In this document: positions 1-8,569 of the stretch, piece after piece
How the letters are laid out: each line of letters opens with the position of its first letter
Numbering within the stretch: the stretch's first letter is position 1
Source of the DNA: Chitinophaga pinensis
GTDB taxonomy: Bacteria > Bacteroidota > Bacteroidia > NS11-12g > UBA955
Assembly (NCBI GenBank): GCA_945871905.1
Contig: CAMBXL010000010.1
Span: 18,501 to 82,500 of the forward strand
Length of the DNA: 64,000 bases
Reading direction: 5' to 3'
Translations under genes and position numbers: made by a program
Notes under the pieces: model-generated
What the model saw: only the letters and a program-made list of their open reading frames with translations
Told to the model about the DNA's origin: nothing
Databases searched by the model: none

Positions 1-203
1 CAATCTGTTTCAGTTTTTTCGTAAGGAACTACCTGTGCATACGAAGGATACACAAATGAAAAAGGCGCAGAAGTATCAAATGTTAAATACTGTTTTTGTG
101 GCAAATACAACCTTGGATATGCATGTGGCTTCGGTGAAAAAACAGAATCATCGCAACTATAAATCACGAAACAAACACTCAATATTGCGAACCATTTTAA
201 CAT
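1..203 (-). CDS. gldD: GldD gliding motility lipoprotein, N-terminal fragment
   Basis: The frame starts at ATG 203 and runs off the left edge, so only the first 67 residues are visible. It opens with a short hydrophobic signal ending in a lipobox-like IYSC (Cys17), followed by DD and then a proline-rich stretch with PKPHAYPRLYLPQKQY, which I recognise as the start of GldD. GldD is an outer-membrane or periplasmic lipoprotein needed for gliding and type IX secretion in Bacteroidota. It begins one base after the gldE stop codon, the gldE-gldD order known from Flavobacterium, so the two are surely co-transcribed. The function beyond this is known from the family only. Confidence 0.8.
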   Translation of the reverse strand, partial: MLKWFAILSVCFVIYSCDDSVFSPKPHAYPRLYLPQKQYLTFDTSAPFSFVYPSYAQVVPYEKTETD

Positions 204-204
204 T

Positions 205-1536
205 TTATTTAATGACTACTTTTATACGTTTAATTCTTCTATTGTCAACCGCTTCGACTATAAAACTGAAATTTTGGTAAATTATTGTTTCATTGAGTTG
301 TGGAATTCTTCCTGCTATTTCCATTAACATTCCTGCAACTGACTCAGAATCTCCTTTTACTTTTTCAAAAAACTCGCTGTCTATGTCTATTACTTTACAA
401 AAGTCATTGATTAACATTTTACCTTCAATAACATAAGTATTGGCATCCAAACGACTGTAATTGATTTGGTCATCATCAAATTCGTCATTTATTTCTCCAA
501 AAATCTCTTCTAAAATATCCTCCATGGTAACAATTCCAAGCTTACCTCCATATTCATCTACTACTATTGCCATGTGATTGCGTTCCTCTTGAAACTCTTC
601 GAGCAACACATCTATACGCTTGGTATCAGGAACATAAAAAGGAGGTTTTAATATTTTTTTCCAATCGTAATGGTCAGGTTCATTAATGTGTGGCAATATT
701 TCTTTGACAAACAAAATGCCACAAATATTATCAAACGACTCATCATAAATAGGGAATCGGCTGTATCCTAATTCATTCACTTTTTGAAGAAGTTCCTTGA
801 AAGAAATATTGACATCCAGAGCAGAAACATCAACCCTTCCCTTCATAATTTGCCTAACTGTTTTATTGCCGAAATTAACAATTCCTTTTAGAATTTCTTT
901 TTCTTCCATTCCCGTTTTTGAGTCGGAAGTTATATCGATGGCGTGAGTAAGTTCATCAGCAGAAACGGTGTGTTCGTGAATTTTAACTCTTTTATCAATA
1001 ATAGAAGAGAATTTGAGTAAAGGAACAATGATTATATAAAACATCTTCTCTAAAAAAACAAGTGGAAACGCCATGAATTTGGAGATAAAACGATTCTTTT
1101 TAATGGAATATATTTTAGGAATTACCTCCCCAAACAAAAGCAATATAAAGGTCACCATTAGGACTTTAATAACAAATTCAACATTTTCATCTTTAAAAAC
1201 AAATACAGAATCAATTAAATTTGAACTAACAATAATCATGGAAACATTAACAAAATTGTTAGCAATTAAAACCGTTGCAAGAAGCTTTTTAGGAGTTTGC
1301 AGTAGCGTCAAAATAGCTTTATTCGAGGGGGTTTCATGACCTTTAATTTCTTCCATATCTTTAGAAGACAAAGAGAAAAGTGCATTTTCAGAGGCTGAAA
1401 ATAAGGCAGATAAGATTAAGAAAACTACGATTAATAATAAAGAGCCAATAATTGATGGAATAGATTCTTGAATCAATTGAAAATCTATAATCGATTGAAT
1501 TACAAAAGAAACGGGATAAGGGTCGTCTGAAATCAT
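205..1536 (-). CDS. gldE: GldE, CNNM/CorC-type transmembrane CBS protein
   Basis: The 443-residue protein has an N-terminal DUF21/CNNM membrane domain (about residues 28-190, several hydrophobic segments), a CBS-domain pair in the middle (around the stretch with LGYSRFPIYDES and VVDEYGGKLGIVTMEDILEE) and a C-terminal CorC/HlyC transporter-associated domain. In Flavobacterium the gene beside gldD with this architecture is gldE, which assists gliding and T9SS function; the wider family are Mg/Co efflux-type proteins. The start is ATG 1536, 11 bases after the ssb stop, and gldD follows after one base. The name rests on the architecture and the adjacent gldD. Confidence 0.85.
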   Translation of the reverse strand: MISDDPYPVSFVIQSIIDFQLIQESIPSIIGSLLLIVVFLILSALFSASENALFSLSSKDMEEIKGHETPSNKAILTLLQTPKKLLATVLIANNFVNVSMIIVSSNLIDSVFVFKDENVEFVIKVLMVTFILLLFGEVIPKIYSIKKNRFISKFMAFPLVFLEKMFYIIIVPLLKFSSIIDKRVKIHEHTVSADELTHAIDITSDSKTGMEEKEILKGIVNFGNKTVRQIMKGRVDVSALDVNISFKELLQKVNELGYSRFPIYDESFDNICGILFVKEILPHINEPDHYDWKKILKPPFYVPDTKRIDVLLEEFQEERNHMAIVVDEYGGKLGIVTMEDILEEIFGEINDEFDDDQINYSRLDANTYVIEGKMLINDFCKVIDIDSEFFEKVKGDSESVAGMLMEIAGRIPQLNETIIYQNFSFIVEAVDNRRIKRIKVVIK

Positions 1537-1547
1537 TAAAAAATCAA

Positions 1548-1946
1548 TTAATAAGAATTAGGATCATTGTGAGAATCGTGACCAATTTCTGTCCTTTCGA
1601 TAAAATCGCTAGGAACATTGCTTGGAGAAGAGACTAGTTGAAATTGTAAAGCTCGTATTTTTATTAAACTTTTTTTATTTCCATCTTTATCAACCCAAGA
1701 TTCATTTTTAAGTTTCCCTTCAATAAAACACGTTCTGCCTTTTTTAAGAACTTTTTCAGCATTTTTGGCTAAAGCATCCCACATTTCTATATTATGCCAA
1801 TCCGTTTGTTCTATTTTATTTCCACTTTTATCCAAAAACACCTCGTTTGTAGCCATAGTAAAATTAGCAACAACACGGTTGTTATCGAAATATCGAACTT
1901 CAGGATCTTTCCCTAATCGACCTAATAAAAACACTTTATTTACCAT
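1548..1946 (-). CDS. ssb: Single-stranded DNA-binding protein
   Basis: This 132-residue protein carries one OB fold (about residues 1-108) with the usual MVNKVFLLGRLGKDPEVRY opening and the WHNIEMWDALAKNAEKVLKKG core, which bind single-stranded DNA in replication and repair. The tail is short and ends in NDPNSY. The acidic DDDIPF-like tip that most bacterial SSBs use to dock partner proteins is absent. It sits between mutY and gldE with small gaps (22 and 11 bases), so the three are probably one transcript. It could be the only SSB or a paralogue; that cannot be settled from this window. Confidence 0.9.
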   Translation of the reverse strand: MVNKVFLLGRLGKDPEVRYFDNNRVVANFTMATNEVFLDKSGNKIEQTDWHNIEMWDALAKNAEKVLKKGRTCFIEGKLKNESWVDKDGNKKSLIKIRALQFQLVSSPSNVPSDFIERTEIGHDSHNDPNSY

Positions 1947-1968
1947 AATAACTTAAAAAAGACATTAA

Positions 1969-3012
1969 TTAACCATGCAAATGTAATACTATTTTTTCTA
2001 TCAATTTGGGAATTGGATATTTTTTATAAGAATCTTCATCAACTTTAATCCATTCTTTTTCAGTTCTAAAAGATTTATTATCAATGAAACAAGACCATAC
2101 TTTGACCAATATTTTTTGATGTGTCAACTGATGCGACAAATCCATTTCAAATTTAATATTCAATGCATCACCCCATTGTTTTTCATTCATCATCAACACC
2201 ATCTCCGATTCATCAACAAGTGTATTGGTCTCAATTAAAGGCAATTGATACATATTTTCCCAAATGTCTTTTTGAGTTCGCTTTTCCATGTAAAATGTTC
2301 CATCAACATTAAAATAAATGTAATTAAAAACCCTCGTTTTCACTTTGACTTTATTCAGCTTGACTGGCAATTGATTGATGCTTCCTTTCTTATATGCTTC
2401 ACAAAAAGACAAAACAGGGCAATTATGACAAAGTGGTTGAACCGGTTTACAAACTATTGCCCCCATTTCCATCATGGCATTATTAAAGGTAGATGGTTTT
2501 TGGTTGACCATCATTTCTGACAATATTTGCTGGAAAGCCGAATAAGTTTTGGGTTGATTGATAGGCAAATCAATATTATAAAGGCGTGCAATAAAACGAT
2601 ATACATTACCATCCAATACTGGGTAAGGCAATTCATAAGCCATAGAAGTAATAGCAGAAGCAGTATAAGGACCAACTCCGGAGAGTTTTAATACTTCATT
2701 ATAAGTACTTGGGAAAATCCCATTGTAATCATTAACGACGGTTTGGGCAGCCTTATATAGATTTCTAGCTCTTGAATAATAACCCAAACCTTGCCACAAC
2801 TTCAGAACATCTTCCTCTTTTGCGGATGCCAAATGATTAATTGTTGGAAAAAATTCAATAAATTTATGATAGTAATTGAGCCCTTGAATAACTTGTGTTT
2901 GTTGCAAAATAATTTCAGACAACCATATATAATAGGGGTTATTTGTTGCTCTCCAAGGCAAATCTCTTTTATTTTTTTGATACCATTGTAAAATATTTAA
3001 AACAATTTGCAT
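1969..3012 (-). CDS. mutY: A/G-specific adenine DNA glycosylase MutY
   Basis: The enzyme removes adenine mispaired with 8-oxoguanine. The sequence shows the catalytic-Glu segment WLSEIILQQTQ (Glu33), the helix-hairpin-helix LSGVGPYTASAI, the catalytic Asp in VLDGNVYRF, and a Cys-x6-Cys-x2-Cys-x5-Cys [4Fe-4S] loop (from CKPVQPLC). The C-terminal third is the NUDIX-like domain that reads 8-oxoG. At 347 residues it is of normal length. The start ATG 3012 lies back to back with the HU gene 45 bases away, and the likely HU promoter box overlaps this start. It heads the mutY-ssb-gldE-gldD run. Confidence 0.93.
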   Translation of the reverse strand: MQIVLNILQWYQKNKRDLPWRATNNPYYIWLSEIILQQTQVIQGLNYYHKFIEFFPTINHLASAKEEDVLKLWQGLGYYSRARNLYKAAQTVVNDYNGIFPSTYNEVLKLSGVGPYTASAITSMAYELPYPVLDGNVYRFIARLYNIDLPINQPKTYSAFQQILSEMMVNQKPSTFNNAMMEMGAIVCKPVQPLCHNCPVLSFCEAYKKGSINQLPVKLNKVKVKTRVFNYIYFNVDGTFYMEKRTQKDIWENMYQLPLIETNTLVDESEMVLMMNEKQWGDALNIKFEMDLSHQLTHQKILVKVWSCFIDNKSFRTEKEWIKVDEDSYKKYPIPKLIEKIVLHLHG

Positions 3013-3019
3013 AGTTTTG
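3012..3019 (+). promoter_or_regulatory. -7 promoter element for the HU gene
   Basis: TAGTTTTG matches the Bacteroidota -7 consensus TAnnTTTG exactly. A possible upstream ATTG lies at 2985-2988, 23 bases away, slightly long. The predicted transcript start near 3025 leaves a leader of about 30 bases before HU ATG 3058. The box overlaps the mutY start codon on the other strand. Confidence 0.45.
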
Positions 3020-3057
3020 CGTTTAAGTAGTTAAATATAAGAAGATTAATACAATAT

Positions 3058-3378
3058 ATGACAAAAGCAGACATCATCAGCGAAATTTCAGAGAAAACAG
3101 GTATCGACAAAGTTATCGTTTCTGAATCAATTGAAACATTTTTCAAGGTAATGAAATCTAACATGGCTAGCGGCGAAAATATATATTTTCGCGGATTTGG
3201 CAGTTTTATTTTGAAAAAAAGAGCAAAAAAAGTGGCTAGAAACATTTCTAAGAACACTGCATTGGTAATTGACGAGCACTTTATTCCAAAATTTAAACCG
3301 GCAAAAGTATTTGTTGAAAAAATTAAAACTTCTATTCCTGCGAACTTTGTTCCTAAAAAAGAGGAAAAAGAATATTAA
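3058..3378 (+). CDS. HU/IHF-family DNA-binding protein
   Basis: The 106-residue protein is a HU/IHF histone-like protein: MTKADIISEISEKTGI, the FRGFGSF beta-turn and the basic arm around RAKKVARNISKNTA are typical. It bends and packages DNA as a dimer. The arm has lost the common RNPxTG motif in favour of RNISKNTA, and a lysine-rich tail of about 16 residues (ending PKKEEKEY) follows the fold. The start is ATG 3058. It is divergent from mutY and leads into the TPR gene 9 bases later; its stop codon forms part of a -7-like box for that gene. Confidence 0.9.
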   Translation: MTKADIISEISEKTGIDKVIVSESIETFFKVMKSNMASGENIYFRGFGSFILKKRAKKVARNISKNTALVIDEHFIPKFKPAKVFVEKIKTSIPANFVPKKEEKEY

Positions 3379-3383
3379 TTTTG
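3376..3383 (+). promoter_or_regulatory. -7-like box directly before the TPR gene
   Basis: TAATTTTG fits TAnnTTTG and overlaps the HU stop codon. Only four bases separate it from ATG 3388, so a transcript from here would be leaderless. An upstream TTTG at 3346-3349 is 26 bases away, longer than the usual spacing of about 19-21, so this is uncertain. Confidence 0.35.
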
Positions 3384-3387
3384 CAGA

Positions 3388-4191
3388 ATGAATAAATCTC
3401 TCATAAAAGCAACCTTATGGGTTGCTTTTTTTGTTTTAACAGCCTCATTGACTTACTTCGGTTTAAACAGAAGTAATGCTAGTATTGACTTTAAAGCTTT
3501 AAACAAAGAAAAAAACCTAGCACAATCTGCTTCCATCAAGGAAGAATTTGATAATTTAATAAAAAACATTGGCAGTAGTACAACTGTAGTTAAACCAGAC
3601 GTATTGACTAGCACCGACACAACAAGATTGGCTCTATCTATCCAACTTCTAGATACTATGAAACAGTATTTGTATGCGGCTGTATTATCCGAGAAACTGG
3701 CAACTATACAAAATAATCCAACTAAATTTCACGACGCGGCTAAGTATTATTTAATGGAACTTTACAATCACGAAGCCGAGAAAAATGAGTTAATGATAAC
3801 CAAAAAAGCAAGAGAAAATCTAGAAAAAACACTTGCTTTGAAACCCAAAAACAATGAAGCTAAAATCGATTTAGCAGTTTCAATTTACAATATAAATAGA
3901 ATGCAAGCGCCTGAAAGTCAGTCAGATTTAATGCGCCCAGCCCTATTGTTAAAAGAAGTAATAACAGTGGATTCAAACAACTTAGATGCCTTGTATTATT
4001 TAGGGAAATTGTCAATTGAGACAAATCAATTTGAAAAAGCTATTGAAAGATTTAAAAAATTAGTATCTTTGCAACCCCAAAATTCAGATTTCTACTTTGA
4101 ATTAAGTCAGATTTATGCATTAATGGGAAATAAAGAAGAATCAGAACTTTGGAACAAAAAAGGCCAAAGTTTAAACAAAACCATAAAATAA
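3388..4191 (+). CDS. Membrane-anchored tetratricopeptide repeat protein
   Basis: The 267-residue protein begins with a hydrophobic signal-anchor (about residues 6-24), then a helical region and TPR-like helical pairs, clearest near residues 185-260 (NLDALYYLGKLSIETNQFEKAIERFKKL and following). TPR domains hold protein partners; the partner is unknown. A TPR gene in this position, between an HU gene and rng, recurs in Bacteroidota, so it is a conserved neighbour rather than an accessory gene. The start ATG 3388 is 9 bases after the HU stop. No enzymatic motif is visible. Confidence 0.75.
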   Translation: MNKSLIKATLWVAFFVLTASLTYFGLNRSNASIDFKALNKEKNLAQSASIKEEFDNLIKNIGSSTTVVKPDVLTSTDTTRLALSIQLLDTMKQYLYAAVLSEKLATIQNNPTKFHDAAKYYLMELYNHEAEKNELMITKKARENLEKTLALKPKNNEAKIDLAVSIYNINRMQAPESQSDLMRPALLLKEVITVDSNNLDALYYLGKLSIETNQFEKAIERFKKLVSLQPQNSDFYFELSQIYALMGNKEESELWNKKGQSLNKTIK

Positions 4192-4200
4192 AAGATAATT

Positions 4201-4290
4201 ATGCCAAGCGGAAAAAAAAGAAAAAGACACAAAATTGCAACCCACAAACGCAAAAAAAGATTGAGAAAAAATCGTCACAAGAAAAAATAG
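4201..4290 (+). CDS. Tiny basic AURKAIP1/COX24-type protein
   Basis: A 29-residue open frame (ATG 4201, stop TAG 4288-4290) encodes an almost purely basic peptide starting MPSGKKRKRHKIATHKRKK. This is the short COX24/AURKAIP1-type protein found in Bacteroidota, related to mitochondrial small-subunit protein mS38, and is expected to bind the 30S ribosome. It lies 9 bases after the TPR gene and 36 bases before rng, on the same strand. It is too short for most gene callers; I accept it because the sequence matches the family and the position is conserved. Confidence 0.8.
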   Translation: MPSGKKRKRHKIATHKRKKRLRKNRHKKK

Positions 4291-4326
4291 TTTTTTCTAG
4301 TCATTAATTTATAAAAATCAATTGTT

Positions 4327-5874
4327 GTGAATGAGCTTGTCATTGATAAGAACTCAAATGGCATTGATGTGGCCTTATTGTACAATAAACAATTAACGGA
4401 GCTACATAAAGAAGACCATGTATCATCTTTCCAAATAGGAGATGTTTACCTAGCAAAAGTAAAAAAGATAATGCCGAATTTAAACGCGGCATTCCTTGAT
4501 GTGGGTCACGAAAGAGACGCATTTCTACACTATACCGATTTAGGAATTCATTTTAAATCTGTACAGAAACTAAGTAAAATAGTGATACAAGGTGGACTTA
4601 AAAATGCCAGTCTTGCTGAGTTTGAAACTGAAGAACCTATTGTAAAAACAGGTAAAATTTCAGACCTCCTAAAAAAAGGTGATGAAATACTTGTGCAAAT
4701 TTTTAAAGAACCTATCGGCACAAAAGGCCCTCGTATAACTTGCGACCTCTCTTTTGCCGGTAGATTCTCTGTTATTGTTCCTTTTGGGGACAAAACCTCT
4801 ATATCTAAAAAGATAGCAGATGTTGGTCATAAAAAACGCCTAAAACAAATGCTTGACAAAATCAAGCCTGCTAATTTTGGCGTTATAATAAGAACTGTTG
4901 CCGAAGATGCTGGAATCGAAGAAATAGAACTTGACCTTAATAATTTAATTGGTCAATGGGAAAAATTGATAGCAAATTCAAGAAATGCCCACCCTGTAAA
5001 AAAAGTATTGGGTGAAATTTCTAGAACGGAAGCTTTACTTAGAGATTTGTTAAACGATGAATTTTCAAACATTCATGTTAATGACTCTGATTATGCCGCT
5101 AAGCTTAAAGAATATATCTCGAATATTGCTCCTGGTAAAGAATCATTGGTAAGATACTACAATAGTAAAGTGCCAATTTATCAGCACTTTGGGGTTGACA
5201 AACAAATAAAAAGCGCTTTTGGTAAAAATGTAATGTTCAGTAATGGTGCTTACCTAATTATAGAACATACAGAAGCTATGCACGTTATTGACGTGAATAG
5301 TGGAAGAAAAACGACTGATGCTGAAAGTCAACAAGAAAATGCCCTCAAAATAAATTTGGAGGCTACCAAAGAAATTGCTCGTCAATTAAGACTGCGCGAT
5401 TTGGGAGGTATCATTGTCATTGATTTCATCGACTTAAAAAGTCCTGCTCACAAAAAAGACTTGCACGATTTCCTAACAGATTCGATGAAGTCGGACCGTT
5501 CTAGACATAACATTTTACCTATGAGTAAATTTGGATTGGTGCAAATTACAAGAGAACGTGTAAGACCTGAAATGAATATCAACACATCTGAACTTTGCCC
5601 TAGCTGCAATGGAACCGGTGCTGTGGTCTCAAGTATGCTTTTAGGTGACAGTATCGAAGAAAAACTGTGTTACATTTGGGATACTCAAAATATTAAAAAC
5701 TTAAGATTAAAAGTTAACCCAATTATAAAAGCCTACCTTACCAAAGGAGGAATGAAAAGTGTAAGATGGAATTGGTATTGGAAATACAAAAAATGGGTAA
5801 AAGTCATTGCAGACCCTCAATACCATTTAACTGACTTTAGTATTTTCAACGAATTTGGTGACGAACTTAACTAA
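4327..5874 (+). CDS. rng: Ribonuclease G/E family endoribonuclease
   Basis: The 515-residue enzyme has an N-terminal S1 RNA-binding domain (about residues 36-140), the DNase I-like catalytic core with the metal-binding aspartates in VIDVNSGR (Asp322) and VIDFIDL (Asp366), and the zinc-link CPSCNGTG (from residue 424) that dimerises the protein. It cleaves single-stranded AU-rich RNA in rRNA 5' processing and mRNA decay. The length suits RNase G; the long scaffold tail of RNase E is absent. The start is GTG 4327, since no in-frame ATG lies upstream of MNELVIDKNSNG. It converges on the YkgJ gene with a gap of two bases. Confidence 0.92.
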   Translation: MNELVIDKNSNGIDVALLYNKQLTELHKEDHVSSFQIGDVYLAKVKKIMPNLNAAFLDVGHERDAFLHYTDLGIHFKSVQKLSKIVIQGGLKNASLAEFETEEPIVKTGKISDLLKKGDEILVQIFKEPIGTKGPRITCDLSFAGRFSVIVPFGDKTSISKKIADVGHKKRLKQMLDKIKPANFGVIIRTVAEDAGIEEIELDLNNLIGQWEKLIANSRNAHPVKKVLGEISRTEALLRDLLNDEFSNIHVNDSDYAAKLKEYISNIAPGKESLVRYYNSKVPIYQHFGVDKQIKSAFGKNVMFSNGAYLIIEHTEAMHVIDVNSGRKTTDAESQQENALKINLEATKEIARQLRLRDLGGIIVIDFIDLKSPAHKKDLHDFLTDSMKSDRSRHNILPMSKFGLVQITRERVRPEMNINTSELCPSCNGTGAVVSSMLLGDSIEEKLCYIWDTQNIKNLRLKVNPIIKAYLTKGGMKSVRWNWYWKYKKWVKVIADPQYHLTDFSIFNEFGDELN

Positions 5875-5876
5875 GT

Positions 5877-6362
5877 TTATAACTCAATTTTTATTAATTT
5901 TTCTAATAGGTGATGAACCGCAGGGCAAACTGCTGTGTTCACCATGGTCAAAGTTTTACGTTTGATAAAAACATCCTCGTCAGTGTAAGGAAACCTTGCA
6001 CAATCCGAAGGTCTTACGTCATAAATTTGGCATGTATTGTTTTGATTCAAAAAGGAACATGGGCTGTTGAGTAATACCCAATCATTGTCTTCGTCCAACT
6101 TTAAATATTTTTCAATCAAATCCGTTTCTTTGATTTTTAAATACTTACTAATTCGTTTAATATCAGTTGCTTTAAAAGTAGGACTGTGATTTTTGCAGCA
6201 GTTAGCGCAATCAAGGCAATCAATTTTAGAAAAAACTTCCTCGTGTAAATCGGGTAATTGTTTGATTAACTTAGAAGGATTGACCTTATTCAATACCAAT
6301 TGGTATCTTTTTTTATTGGTTCGACTGAGTTTTTTCCATTGATCATCCTTACTCCAATCCAT
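5877..6362 (-). CDS. YkgJ-family cysteine-cluster protein
   Basis: The 161-residue protein has the UPF0153/YkgJ pattern of metal-binding cysteines: CLDCANCC near residues 49-56, CSFLNQNNTCQIYDVRP and the closing CARFPY, plus a final Cys in AVCPAVHH. The family is thought to bind zinc or an Fe-S cluster, and its reaction is not established. The start ATG 6362 is four bases after the NlpC/P60 stop, so the ferredoxin, NlpC/P60 and YkgJ genes form one minus-strand run. It converges on rng with no room for a terminator. Confidence 0.8.
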   Translation of the reverse strand: MDWSKDDQWKKLSRTNKKRYQLVLNKVNPSKLIKQLPDLHEEVFSKIDCLDCANCCKNHSPTFKATDIKRISKYLKIKETDLIEKYLKLDEDNDWVLLNSPCSFLNQNNTCQIYDVRPSDCARFPYTDEDVFIKRKTLTMVNTAVCPAVHHLLEKLIKIEL

Positions 6363-6366
6363 TGTA

Positions 6367-7110
6367 TTAAGAATGTAATCTTCTAAAAGCTATTGCTTGG
6401 TAATCAAATTGCTTGTCAACCGTCATTGTGTTTTTTGCAAGCGTATCTATGCGAACAATGCCACTTGCATGAATTACTTCTGTTTTACTCAGCATTATTC
6501 CAACATGCGAAACTTTAGATTGGTCTTCTTTTTTAAAAAACACCAAATCACCGGCTTGAAGTTCATCGCGTTCTACCGAAACGCCCATTTCTATTTGTTG
6601 AGAAGTATCTCTTTTAATTTTAATCCCTAAAGCCTTAAATACCATTTGAACATAACCAGAACAATCGATACCCATGTAGGTTCTTCCACCCCACAAATAG
6701 GGAGAATTGAGGAAAGATTTCGCTACATTTTCCAATTGTATTCGGAAAGGCAGGTGGTGGTTGGGCTTTAAATTGTGTTTTAATTCATATAGCTCATCCC
6801 CTATTTTAAATTTCCCATTGTGAGGAATCATGCCACCACAAGGAATGAAAACTCTTTTTTTCAAACAGAAAGCTTCCGCATACAAAGTATCACAAACTTT
6901 TGTAAAATCTGGATTAAAGGGCTGAATAGTATTGGAACTTATCCAACCTTCATAGTCATCAAAGTCTGTTTTAATTTTGGCCCATTCCTCATCTTTTTTG
7001 AGAATATAATAAGACTCACCAAATACCAAAGCAGAAATCATCTCTGCGCTCGAAGCCGGTTCTTGCCTAATTGGCACATAGGATTGTAGACAAGTCCCCT
7101 TATTATCCAT
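6367..7110 (-). CDS. SH3-NlpC/P60 cysteine peptidase
   Basis: The 247-residue protein has an N-terminal bacterial SH3-like domain (VPIRQEPASSAEMISALVFG) and a C-terminal NlpC/P60 domain. The catalytic Cys lies in GIDCSGYVQMVF and the catalytic His in KVSHVGIM, with VIHASG completing the site. Such enzymes cut the peptide stems of peptidoglycan, usually gamma-D-Glu-diamino acid bonds. No signal peptide is visible, so it may act in the cytoplasm on recycled peptides, as the gamma-D-glutamyl-L-diamino acid endopeptidases of this architecture do. The start is ATG 7110, four bases after the ferredoxin stop. Confidence 0.85.
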   Translation of the reverse strand: MDNKGTCLQSYVPIRQEPASSAEMISALVFGESYYILKKDEEWAKIKTDFDDYEGWISSNTIQPFNPDFTKVCDTLYAEAFCLKKRVFIPCGGMIPHNGKFKIGDELYELKHNLKPNHHLPFRIQLENVAKSFLNSPYLWGGRTYMGIDCSGYVQMVFKALGIKIKRDTSQQIEMGVSVERDELQAGDLVFFKKEDQSKVSHVGIMLSKTEVIHASGIVRIDTLAKNTMTVDKQFDYQAIAFRRLHS

Positions 7111-7114
7111 TGAT

Positions 7115-7462
7115 TTAAAGATGTAATCTAGACTTTCTTTCTAAAAGAATTTCTTCATTTTCCACTTTTTCAGGATCAGGTACACAACAGTCAACCGGAC
7201 ATACTGCAGCACATTGCGGTTCTTCATGAAAACCCATACACTCTGTACATTTATCAGGGACTATGTAATAAACCTCTTGACTTATTGGTGCAAATTTTTC
7301 TTCAACATCCACAACAGTACCATCCATCAGAACATAGGTTCCACTCACATTTGTACCGTCTTTTATTCTCCATTCAACACCACTTTCATAGATTGCATTA
7401 TTGGGACACTCAGGTTCACAGGCGCCACAATTGATACATTCATCTGTTATTTTAATTGCCAT
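7115..7462 (-). CDS. Two-cluster [4Fe-4S] ferredoxin
   Basis: The 115-residue protein carries two cluster motifs: [12 protein letters not shown] near the N-terminus, and later CTEC, eight residues, CAAVCP. Between them lies an insert of about 50 residues, as in the longer bacterial ferredoxins common in Bacteroidota. It transfers low-potential electrons; the partner cannot be told from the neighbours. The start is ATG 7462. The gene heads a minus-strand run with the NlpC/P60 and YkgJ genes, and 232 bases separate it from the divergent SDR gene, enough for promoters on both strands. Confidence 0.88.
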   Translation of the reverse strand: MAIKITDECINCGACEPECPNNAIYESGVEWRIKDGTNVSGTYVLMDGTVVDVEEKFAPISQEVYYIVPDKCTECMGFHEEPQCAAVCPVDCCVPDPEKVENEEILLERKSRLHL

Positions 7463-7694
7463 AATTAACTGCGAAATTCGATATAATTTTTTGCTTTGTC
7501 AAATAAAGCGTATTAAAAATTTGTAACCGTTTAAAATGATTATCTTAAACTAGACACTCCGTTAAATAATCTTCTTCAAAAATGTATTGGAATAAATTTC
7601 CTTTTATTTAATCATGTAATTAAAAAAAGGAATTTTATAAGCTTTCAATAGGCAAAAAAAGTGACTTTTGACCCTTAATAAACATCAATCAAAA

Positions 7695-8435
7695 ATGAAA
7701 AACAAAACCGTTATTATCACCGGTTCCGCTTCAGGAATTGGTAAAGCAAGCGCTGAATTGTATGCTCAGTTGGGTGCCAATGTCGTCATTTCCGACATAC
7801 AAGAAGTAGAGGGAAAAGCCATAACTGCAGCTATCAATTCAAAGGGAGGTAAAGCCTCTTTTTTCAAGACCGATGTTTCCAAGCCAGAGGACATGCAAGC
7901 TTTGGTTGCATTTGCTGTAAAAACATACGGCAAATTGGATATAGCGGTGAACAATGCGGGCATAGGTGGTGAACTTAATCCTATTGTTGAAATGAGCATT
8001 GAAGGTTGGCAAAAAGTAATTTCCATTAATTTGAGTAGTCTATTTTATGGCATGAAATACCAAATAGAAGCGATGCTAAAAAACGGTGGTGGAAGTATTG
8101 TTAATATTTCCTCCATTTTAGGTGCTGTTGGTTTTGCAGGTTCGTCAGGATATAGTGCTGCCAAACACGGCGTAATTGGCCTAACTCAAACAGCAGCCTT
8201 AGAATATGCGGCACAAAATATTCGTATCAATGCAGTTGGACCCGGATTTATAGACACTCCACTTCTCAAAGCTTTGGACGATGAAATGAAAAAACAAATT
8301 GTTTCACTACATCCCATTGGACGTTTGGGGAAAAGTGAAGAAATTGCAGAAATGATACTTTGGTTGAGTAGCGACAAAGCGTCATTTGTAAACGGCAGTT
8401 ACCATCCTATTGATGGTGGTTACTTGGCAAAATAA
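7695..8435 (+). CDS. Short-chain dehydrogenase/reductase
   Basis: The 246-residue protein is a classical SDR. It has the NAD(P)-binding TGSASGIG loop near the N-terminus, NNAG in the middle, the catalytic Ser in NISSILG and the YSAAK Tyr/Lys pair, then a PGFIDT segment. The closest general type is the glucose-1-dehydrogenase-like or 3-oxoacyl-ACP-reductase-like class; the substrate is unknown. I chose ATG 7695 rather than the in-frame TTG 7668, because homologues start at MKNKTVIITG and the extra nine residues look non-coding. It is flanked by long gaps on both sides, so it is probably a single-gene transcript. Confidence 0.87.
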   Translation: MKNKTVIITGSASGIGKASAELYAQLGANVVISDIQEVEGKAITAAINSKGGKASFFKTDVSKPEDMQALVAFAVKTYGKLDIAVNNAGIGGELNPIVEMSIEGWQKVISINLSSLFYGMKYQIEAMLKNGGGSIVNISSILGAVGFAGSSGYSAAKHGVIGLTQTAALEYAAQNIRINAVGPGFIDTPLLKALDDEMKKQIVSLHPIGRLGKSEEIAEMILWLSSDKASFVNGSYHPIDGGYLAK

Positions 8436-8569
8436 ACCCATATTTATTCAAAACTATAGTTAACAAACTCTTTAATGACATACGTTATCTAAAAAATAAC
8501 ATTTCATGATAAGAAACATTTTTTATATAAAATCAATTCCCTTAATTTCGTTAATAAAAAGTAAAAGAA

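Noticed and set aside
35..280. Open frame of 81 codons on plus at the left edge
   Set aside because: It is antisense to gldD and the end of gldE, which have clear family matches; the translation resembles nothing.
7463..7694. Gap of 232 bases between ferredoxin and SDR genes as an RNA gene
   Set aside because: I find no stable hairpin, tRNA-like or known riboswitch pattern; divergent promoters suffice.
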